Shown here one piece after another: positions 56,133 to 64,000 of a stretch of 64,000 nucleotides of DNA. The translations under genes were made by a program, and so were the position numbers. Below the pieces are notes generated by a model. It saw only the letters and a list, made by a program, of their open reading frames with translations, did not search any database and had not been told where the DNA came from. Source of the stretch: Brachionus manjavacas (lineage: Eukaryota > Rotifera > Eurotatoria > Ploima > Brachionidae); NCBI GenBank assembly GCA_019054805.1, contig JAHQIY010000002.1, positions 7,440,001 to 7,504,000 of the forward strand. Reading direction: 5' to 3'. Position 1 is the stretch's first letter, and each line of letters opens with the position of its first letter.

Positions 56133-56199
56133 CTTTGGCTATAGCCAAAGACAGTGTAGCAAGATTATAATCTTGCGGGATGGCACAGTACACTGTCTT
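56133..56199. repeat. Cluster of three perfect palindromes
   Basis: CTTTGGCTATAGCCAAAG (56133-56150) and GCAAGATTATAATCTTGC (56159-56176) are perfect 18-bp palindromes. AAGACAGTGTA (56148-56158) and TACACTGTCTT (56189-56199) are an exact inverted pair enclosing the second. No coding frame nearby. Confidence 0.85.
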
Positions 56200-56439
56200 G
56201 TTGGAATTAGAATGTTTCATCTTGTCTTGGTTAATCCATTGATACAGACAAGTTTTTTCAAAAAATATCAATATACTAATATCACAACCCTTTGATATTT
56301 CCTTTTTAATACTTTATATCAATTGTATACTAAATATAATTCTTTCTTCTCTTATTAGAATTTATTTCCAGTTTTTTTTATTCTTGTAAAAATTAATTAA
56401 CTTTTTTAACCCTAAAATTTTTATTGTATATTTCTATCA

Positions 56440-56556
56440 GTGTTTTATCTCATTTTGTGCAACGAGCTACCATAGGCAACCTCTCATGTAGGCCGCCTCC
56501 GCAATCTAGTCTTGCTGTAGCTTTTTTATAATAATAATAATAATATATTTGTGAAA
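56440..56556 (+). repeat. Possible retroelement 3' end with (TAA)n tail
   Basis: A balanced-composition tract (GTGCAACGAGCTACCATAGG, CAACCTCTCATGTAGGCC, GCCTCCGCAATCTAGTC, TTGCTGTAGC) runs into TTTTTTA and (TAA)6, as in many non-LTR or SINE 3' termini. No second copy in the window. Confidence 0.35.
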
Positions 56557-56817
56557 GTTAACACTTCTGTCAAATATATAAAAAAATCCATAGTCATAAT
56601 GGCTCATACAACATCGAATTCCAATTTAATCACTTACTTGCTTCGTTCGCTTAATAATACCTTTTTTAATTAAATTTTAGTTGTCTTTCCTTGAGGATTT
56701 ACGAACTCCATTTAATCAGAATAAATAATTTTATTCTTGACCAAATTTCAAAAGGGTTTAAATCGGGGTACTTTTAGGAAAGTTTATCTTGATATTATTA
56801 AAATAAATATATAACCA

Positions 56818-57092
56818 GAGTTGGTCAAAAGTCAAAGTCAAGTCTGGACTTTGACTAAAACTAAAATTCTTTTTTAAAAATTTTTGTTTTAAATAAAATT
56901 TAGTTCTCGAATTTCAATTTTTTTAAATTAAATTTTATAATTGTTAATTTTTCTGTAATTTGGTGTTAAAATAGAACGATGAGGTCTAATGTTATAGCCT
57001 AAAAATAATTAAGTTGACTTGAGTCAAAGTCAGACTTTGACTTTAACTTTTAACGATTCTGACTTTAAAGTTTGACTTTTGACCAACTTTTG
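56818..57092. repeat. GACTTT-word repeat, copy D, with inverted ends
   Basis: Left end AGAGTTGGTCAAAAGTCAAA then GTCAAGTCTGGACTTTGAC; right end GACTTTAACTTTTAACG, GACTTTAAAGTTTGAC and TTTTGACCAACTTTTG. The extremities form an 18-bp inverted repeat around AGTTGGTCAAAAGTCAAA. Confidence 0.6.
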
Positions 57093-57257
57093 TATATAAC
57101 ATTTAAGAGCATTCAATTTAAAATTGGAAGGGATCAAAGTTAGGTTGCTTTACGTAATCTTACATTAATATTGGTCGGATCTTACATAAGTATATGTAAT
57201 TTTACGAAAAATTACGTAAAACAACGTAATTTTACCAATTCTTGTAGAACCACTGTA

Positions 57258-58751
57258 TTTGAAAAATACAAATAATCAAAACAATAATTGAAAAAAAGTA
57301 AAATTTGAAGATAAAGTTAAATTTAAAAACATTCATAAAATAAATTGACTAGTGCTGCTATTTGTATACCAATATCATTATAATCAATACTACTTTTCTA
57401 ACACTTTTTGGACCTATTTTATCAAATCAGTCCCATACACTATATTCGGTAAAAAATAATCATGAGTTAAAAAAACTCTAATGAAAATCTGATAAAGAAT
57501 GGGAAAGTTTTTTCATTTTTTTTCCAAAACTCTATAGGCTCAATATTTTTAGCTGGTTCTCCAGTTTTGAAAAAGAGTTTTGACTTGTTAAAACGCGAAA
57601 GGCGGTTATTTAAAACATTAAATTGTAACAATTTCTAAACTTTAAAACCGTTTTTTTTTAAATTAATTTAATTAATTTTATCAATTTTTTATTTTTGTAT
57701 TGTTTTGGAATTTTAATTTTTGACTTGAATCTTTTTTTTGACTTATGTTTCTGAATTGATGATAAATAAAAAATTTTAAAAAATGAGGCGTTTTCTTTAT
57801 TTTCCCGCCTATTATTTACGTAAAAACAATCTTTGTGTTAACAAAATATAAAATTTCTTTTTGCAACATACTGTATATTGCAGGCATAAAAATCTTTGTC
57901 TAAGGTATTTAATTTTGAAGAATTTTTTTGCTGATCTTTTATTAATATTAAATATATATTGTACATTTGTACAATAAACTGAATATGAAAAAAAAGTAAA
58001 CTTACAATACAAAACTCCTTTGAATTTAAAATAAATATTCAATAGCAACAATTTTCAAATATTTTATTTGAATTTAAATATTTTTTATTTTTTGGTTGAT
58101 TTTATTTTAATTCAAATTGATTTTTAATTTTAATTTAAAAACAGTTAGTTTTCGAATTTGATTTAAAAATTAAAAATAAATCACAAATTTAACTTAAAAT
58201 TGTATTTGATTACACTGCTATTCAATTTTTTTAATTCAAGTTTCAATCTGTGTCCAAAAAACTAATTTGATTTAATCACTAAAGATTAAACTAAAAAATA
58301 TATTTTTGGTGAATCTTTTCTTAGGCTTGTCTTTTAATTCTTTCGCAAGAAATCTTGAAAATTCTAACTATTATCTCAAGAATGCTTTAATAATAAATAT
58401 TTAAAAATAATGTTGAAAATAATTTGAAAGCAAAATTAAATAATTTTTTTTTCATGATGAATTAAAAAGCTATTTTGTTCAATTATTCAGGAAGTAGACT
58501 ATGAAGACAGAATTTAGTTTTGGCTAAAAGCAAAGAAAATTTTGAAGTTAATCTCGGCTAGAATAACTAACAATAAATTTCTCTAGTCCCAAACTAAAAC
58601 ATTAATTTAATTTTAAATGCATTCGTATACTCTAGTATTAATTTTTTAAAAATATGTTTTTTACTAAAATTGCTTGAAAGTATATTAGTAGAGTTTAATT
58701 TTGCAGATCACCTGCACGTAATTTTGAGAAAATCACTTTTTAAAAAATAAG
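57258..58751. other. Intergenic stretch upstream of RPS4
   Basis: AT-rich, no supported exon (the minus-strand frame 57812-58051 is Phe/Tyr/Lys-rich low complexity). The RPS4 promoter should lie just before 58752; no TATA or initiator can be chosen. Confidence 0.45.
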
Positions 58752-59850
58752 ATGGGTGTAAGTAAAAATTTTGTATCCTTTTATAGCGGGCTAATCATCC
58801 GATGTGCCTTGGATGACCATGGTTAAAACTCGGACAAATTTTTTCCGCTCCATCATGCTAAAATTTTATTCTAATTTTTCCATTGAACAACATAGTACCG
58901 AGGAAGAAGAAAGCACTTGAAACGCTTATATGCCCCTAAACACTGGATGTTGGACAAATTGTCCGGTGTTTTTGCCCCAAAGCCTAGCGCTGGTCCACAC
59001 AAATCCCGTGAATGCTTACCAACAATTATTTTCTTGAGAAACAGACTCAAATACGCTTTGACTTACACCGAGGCCAAGAAAATCTGTGCTCAACGCTTGA
59101 TCAAGATTGACGGAAAAGTCAGAACCGACATGACCTTCCCAGCTGGTTTCATGGGTACAAACCTAAGCTTTATTTTTTAATTGATTTTTTAATAAATTTG
59201 TAATAGATGTCATCAGCATTGAGAAAACTAATGAATTTTTCAGATTAATCTATGACGTCAAGGGTAGATTTACTGTTCATCGTATTACAAAGGAAGAGGC
59301 CCAAGTATGATTTTGTAAAGATAAAATAAATTTTTTTCTAATTTTATTTTTTAATCAAAGTATAAATTATGTAAAGTAAAAAAAGTTATGGTCGGAAGTA
59401 AAGCTGTCCCGATGATTGTGACCCATGATGGTCGCACTATCCGCTACCCAGATCCACATGTAAAAGTTAACGATTCCATTCGTCTAAATTTGGAAACAAA
59501 CAAAATTGAAGATTACATCAAATTCGATTCTGGTAACTTGGTCATGATCACTGGTGGTCACAATTTGGGTCGTGTGGGTGTCATAACATCCAGAGAAAGA
59601 CATCCGGGTTCATTCGATATCGTACACATTAAAGACGCTGCCAACAACACCTTCGCCACTCGGTAATTACTTGCAACTAAATTTTGACTATCATTATATT
59701 TTTTATTTTTTTTTATTTAAAAAAATTAGTTTGTCGTATGTGTTTTTGATCGGTAAAGGCAACAAACCATGGGTATCACTGCCAGCTGATAAAGGTGTTC
59801 GTAAATCCATCACTGAAGAACGTGAGAAACGATTAGCCCTGAAAGCCTAA
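58752..59850 (+). CDS. RPS4: Small-subunit ribosomal protein eS4
   Basis: Five exons join exactly to 261 residues: 58752-58757, 58896-59154, 59207-59304, 59361-59662 and 59730-59850 (human RPS4X has 263). The first exon holds only two codons (Met-Gly). Exon 2 reads [20 protein letters not shown] and [20 protein letters not shown]; exon 4 [19 protein letters not shown] and the KOW-like [20 protein letters not shown]; exon 5 [17 protein letters not shown], ending REKRLALKA. eS4 is an rRNA-binding component of the 40S subunit. All residues expected of a working protein are intact. An AATAAA follows at 59895, 45 nt past the stop. Confidence 0.96.
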
Positions 59851-59894
59851 GCAAAATAATTATTTATTTTTGATTCGAAAAAATTTTTTGAGTC

Positions 59895-59900
59895 AATAAA
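59895..59900 (+). promoter_or_regulatory. RPS4 polyadenylation signal
   Basis: AATAAA 45 nt downstream of the RPS4 stop codon on the coding strand. Confidence 0.6.
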
Positions 59901-62900
59901 TAAATTTGAAAAAAAATAATAATTTTACTTCCTTGTGCTCACAAAATTTACATTAGTTAAATGAATCAGAACCTCATTATCGATTTTAATTGACACACAA
60001 ATTCCAATAGCTATTTTATGTGTTCAATAAAGGAAATTTCTCATTTAGTGTAAGGTTTATAATAAAATAAAATTTTCTAATATAAAATTTTAATCTAGAA
60101 GATTACATATTTTATTATTTTTTAATCAAAATTTTTTAATTAAATTTCATTTTTGAATAAAAATGCAGCGTTTTGATTTAGACACAAAACTGAAGTAATT
60201 TAAATCGATGGATATGTTTTATTAGATAGCATTGGAAGAGGTTTAAAAATTGATTTGGCATATAGAAAAGCTTAATTAATTGCTAAATTAATTATATTCT
60301 TTTTTACTTTTATTCATCAGGCGACAAAAAACAATTTCAAGCTAAAGTTATTAAAAGAAATAACTTTTTTGGCCCCAAAGACTTTTTCTTACGAAAAAAT
60401 GATCCAAAAGATTTTTATTAACAGAGTTTTTATAAAAATTTGAATTAGAATAGAAAATTTAAAATATAAAAAGATAATACTTTTGGTAAATTCGAAACAA
60501 ATTTACACTTTTTTTAGGTATGCATTAAAATTAAAAAATTTAATTTATTTATTCGGTTACCTTTCCTATCATCTTCTTTTTAATTTTAAATTTAAAATAC
60601 TCTACAAAATAATAATCAAATTCAAAAACCAGTATATTCACATATAATTATTTAATTATGATTAAATTTTCTACCCTGCAACTGATGCATTAATTATTTT
60701 AGAAAAGAAGGCCTATCTTTTTTTGATGATCAACTTATTCTAACAATAATTTGCTTATTAAGCCTTTTATAAATGCCAAGAGTATTTTGATATTGACTTA
60801 AGACAATTTGGATCAATTGTTTATCTAGAAGAAATTAATAGGAAAAAACACAAATTTTATTGACCTAACAGAGGAAAAAATAAAACATACATAAAAGAGA
60901 ATATTGTTATTATTATTGATAAGAATTTATATATACGATAATAAATTTTATTTTTAAGTTTGTTTAAATCAGATTTTTATTATTTGTCTAAAATTAAATT
61001 TAACAGGCTAAAAAACTAGTTTTTTTTATATTTCTAATCTTGTCAATTTATCTTGGCCGATAAAATTGTATTATTTAAGAAACATTTTATGTAAATTAAA
61101 TTGAAAGACTTTTCTTGGTAGTGATGAATATACTTAGGCCTTTAAAAAAATATAATTTTTCTACGAAAATTTTTTTTCGTTTCAGTTTTTTTAGTAAATT
61201 GGAAAATTAAAATTTATTCAAATTCAAATTTTAATTAATTCAATTCTTAGCTTTTTAAGCTTGATCTAAGAATCAAAGAAAATTTTGTGATAAAAAAGAA
61301 TTTTAATTTTGAAATTTTCGATCAGTCAAAATTTTGAAATTTGCTAAGAATAGTTTTAATTTTTATATCTAAAATCATAAGTTTCATTTCGAATTAAATT
61401 TAAATTTAAAATTAGTCAAAAGAGCAACATGCATTTGCATCATATTTTTTCATAATTTTTTTAGAATTCGAAGTCAATTTTTGAGCTTAAAATCTATTTG
61501 GTCAACCTTTTTTTTTAAATCGTCCCAGTATTTTTTTTTGACAACTTTTCGTGTCATTTATAAGCTGGTGTGTAGAGTGTGTTGTCAAAAAGCCTGTCAA
61601 TTTTTTTCAATCAAATAAAATTAAATTTAACACCAAGATAGGCTTTTTTGGATTATTTTTTATTCAAAAGGCTTCTCACTTAGCCATTTCATACAGTTTA
61701 TTTAATTTATTACAAAGCCTGCAAATTGAATATAATTTAAAAAAAGTCAATCTTATACTCAAATTCTTCATACAAAAATACATTAGACTTTATTTAGAAT
61801 TTGATCGAATAATTCTCAACTCCTAGGCATAGAAAATTAAACACCTAAAGAAGTGCTGTTGTTTTTAAGGCTCATATTTAGCTACATGTTTTAAAATCGT
61901 CAATTCTAAAGATAGCTTAGATCTAAATTTACAAAGATTATTTTAAATTATATTTAAGTGAATAAAAATGCAGCTTATTTTAAGGAAAATTGTTAAGTTT
62001 TTGATGGCTTTACTTAACTATTCCAACAAGCTCGACCCATATTTTTAAAGCTCATTAAAATCTCTAATATTTGCAACATTTAATTGTTCACTTTAATTAA
62101 AGGTTCAGGCTGATTTTTGAAATTTTTTTAGATATTTAACTGCGTTTGCTTTATCAGCATACTTTCACAAAATTAATTAATTCCCACAAATGAATAAGAC
62201 AATACGAATAACCAGATAAATTATTGTTCAAATGTATGTCCGATTTAATTAATTGAGTTTTTTCTTAACAATTTTAGTTAAGATAATCAAAAATTATTAT
62301 CATTAAGTACATTCTGAACTACGGTTTAAGTTTTTTTTTCAATAATTTCAATATTTTTTAAAAATATGAAAACACTCATAAATTTTCTGAATTAAACTTA
62401 ATTAATATAAAAATAACAGGGTTAATATACTTAGAAAAAAAATATATAAGATCTTTTAATAATATGAGATCTTTTAAAAAGCTTATAGTATTAAAAGTCA
62501 AGTCAAGATTGTGGTCATGTGTTTATTTAAAAAATAATTTATTAAATTTTTTTAGAACATTTTTAAATTAAAATAAGAAATAAATTTTTATTTAAAATTT
62601 TTCAATTTTGAGAATAAATTTAGTCTATGATAATCCTAAAAGACACAAAATCATTTGATTATATTCTCGGTAAATTAAAGAACTCGTTTAAAAATTGATT
62701 ACTAGAAGATTTGAGTCTCTTTTAAGATATAGGTACAACAAAACATATAAAAGAAAAAATAATTTTAAGAATTTACAAATCCAAATTTTTTTGAAGAAAA
62801 CATTTAGTCATTTGAAAAAAAAAGTTAAAAAATGATAGTTCATTAATAATATTGTAAGCATGGATCAAAAAAAGGTTACATTAGATTTGAGGTGAAACCA

Positions 62901-62985
62901 ACACAAAATTATAGTTGATTCAGGTTGATTTTTATGATCGTAAGCTGCGTCATAAGAATAGTTTTAAATGATCTAAATTGGTTTC
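59901..62985. other. Gene-free stretch
   Basis: AT-rich with no supported frame; the frame at 61551-61826 lacks an ATG at its start and splice context, and its composition is Phe/Leu/Lys/Ile-rich. Confidence 0.5.
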
Positions 62986-62989
62986 ACCC

Positions 62990-63185
62990 AATTTCCCAAA
63001 ATCCAAGCTCTAACGCCCTTTAGGTTCATTAAGAAGTCAAATACAGTTTATAGACAAGTCAGTAAGCCATGCTTTGCACAACACAACTTCTTCACAAAAC
63101 GAGCAGTTCTTTTAAAGAATTCATTGCAATTTGGAGTCTATAGTCAATCAAATCTAGATGGTTTTAAAAATTACTTTGATCTTTA
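62990..63185 (+). pseudogene. LINE ORF2 C-terminal relic
   Basis: Translation reads SNTVYRQVSKPCF then HNFFTKRAVLLKNSLQFGVY, SNLDGFKNYFDL and a stop. This is the same FFTNRIV-x-WNSL...FKN-x-LD tail seen near 31.2 kb, with the Trp replaced by Lys. A fragment only. Confidence 0.65.
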
Positions 63186-64000
63186 AGGTTCCGGAATTGC
63201 AAAACGTCCAAACTGTCTCATGATTTCATTTTTGACTTCAAATTAATAATCTACTCATATGAAAACCTAACAAAAATTTTCGGGTGCTAGGGGTCTAAAG
63301 ACATTAGTTTTAGTAAAGTAGAATCTATTCCGAGAAGTTTATCTTACGAAATATCTCATACACCCCCTTAAAATTATACGTCAAATTACGAACGGTTTGC
63401 TGGACTGGAATTTTGGAAAAAATATGAAATTTCAGCCTTTTTTAGTTTTTTTTATATCTAATTTTAATATTTTTCGACATCTTTATATAAAATATAATTT
63501 TCATATATACGTAGATTAATCATTTGAAGTCAAAATCGAATCATGGGATTGTGTGAACATAATTTTAAGATCTAAAAATTCAAAGTAAAAGAAATAAAAA
63601 ATTTCAAGACTTTTTTACAACTTTTAATTTATTTAAATTTTATTTTTGTCGCGTTTTTATTTTTGCATCAAATATTTAAGTTTGAAAGCAAAAAAATATG
63701 GCTATATATCATATTTATTTGATTAAACATTGCAATTTGAATCACATAATTTGTCATAAATTTACCACTTACCTGACATGCAACTTTGATTTTAGTTACT
63801 TAGTAATTTTATCATAATGAAAATATTTCCTATAAATTTTTGGTTGTATATTTACAAATTATAGACAGTTAAATTTTTTTTATTTAAATATTTGAAAAAT
63901 TAATTTTTATTGACTTTTTTTTCAATAAATTTCTTGATCAATAGGATTATCATTTTATCTTTAAGAATTAATTAATTAAAGATAATTCGTTATCAATTTG
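63186..64000. other. Gene-free right edge
   Basis: AT-rich; nothing recognised. Confidence 0.5.

Larger units (their letters stand above)
53792..57257. mobile_element. Block bounded by Tc1/mariner-like inverted ends
   Basis: Left end TACAGTGGTTTATAAAAAG and right end, read inward, TACAGTGGTTCTACAAGAAT; both continue with GTAAAATTACGT, TTTTACATAA or TTTTACGTAA, and an ATTACGTAAGC or ATTACGTAAAGC. The TA at each extremity fits a TA target duplication. The interior (3.3 kb) has no transposase but holds a LINE-like 3' end, a MITE and a SINE, so these may be two ends of an old non-autonomous element swollen by later insertions, or two separate copies in opposite orientation. Confidence 0.45.

Noticed and set aside
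1..64000. CRISPR array, operon promoters or ribosome binding sites
   Set aside because: Spliced genes and retrotransposons show eukaryotic DNA; no regularly spaced direct repeats with unique spacers were seen.

Overview
The window is about three-quarters A+T and is clearly eukaryotic, and animal. It holds multi-exon genes with short (about 45-140 nt) GT...AG introns, an adhesion GPCR of the Flamingo/CELSR type, a GPR158-like class C receptor, RalBP1 and a mitochondrial MTERF4. Many decayed non-LTR retrotransposons, small DNA transposons and a tRNA-derived SINE lie between and inside the genes. A small-genome, AT-rich protostome such as a monogonont rotifer would fit, but the species is a guess. 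Exon joins below were made by hand; the reading phases agree across every intron in the six spliced genes (RalBP1, ankyrin protein, protease homologue, GPR158-like, CELSR, RPS4).

Layout. 1-8 kb: the tail of a zinc-binding protein, a LINE relic, then RALBP1 and MTERF4 in tandem on the minus strand; RALBP1 intron 3 carries an RTE-like relic. 9-12 kb: a LINE ORF2 relic split by a DNA transposon that encodes an acidic protein ending in a C2H2 finger. 12.7-14.5 kb: an ankyrin-repeat gene. 15-18.4 kb: a SINE, a repeat made of TGACAAA words, and a LINE with both ORFs but large internal deletions. 20-21.1 kb: a membrane-anchored trypsin-like protein without catalytic residues. 22.5-24.2 kb: LINE 3' ends, then a less AT-rich island that may be regulatory. 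25-28.7 kb: a GPR158/179-like receptor in eight exons. 29-41 kb: mostly gene-free, with LINE and TTAA-flanked elements and a second possible regulatory island at 36.6-37.5 kb. 41.4-53.1 kb: a complete CELSR/Flamingo gene in seven exons, with a perfect 119-bp inverted repeat in one intron and nested terminal-inverted-repeat elements in another. 53.8-57.3 kb: a transposon-like block containing a MITE with an 8-bp target duplication and a second SINE. 58.7-59.9 kb: ribosomal protein eS4 (RPS4). The last 4 kb holds only a LINE tail.

The host genes are unrelated to each other (mitoribosome assembly, small-GTPase signalling, planar polarity/adhesion, neuromodulatory receptor, cytosolic ribosome); there is no pathway cluster. 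The most novel material is the mobile DNA: several families whose ends are arrays of a short family-specific word (GTTCAC, TGTTATC, TGACAAA, AAAAAGTAC, GACTTT, TTACGTAA). At least one of these families carries a zinc-finger ORF.
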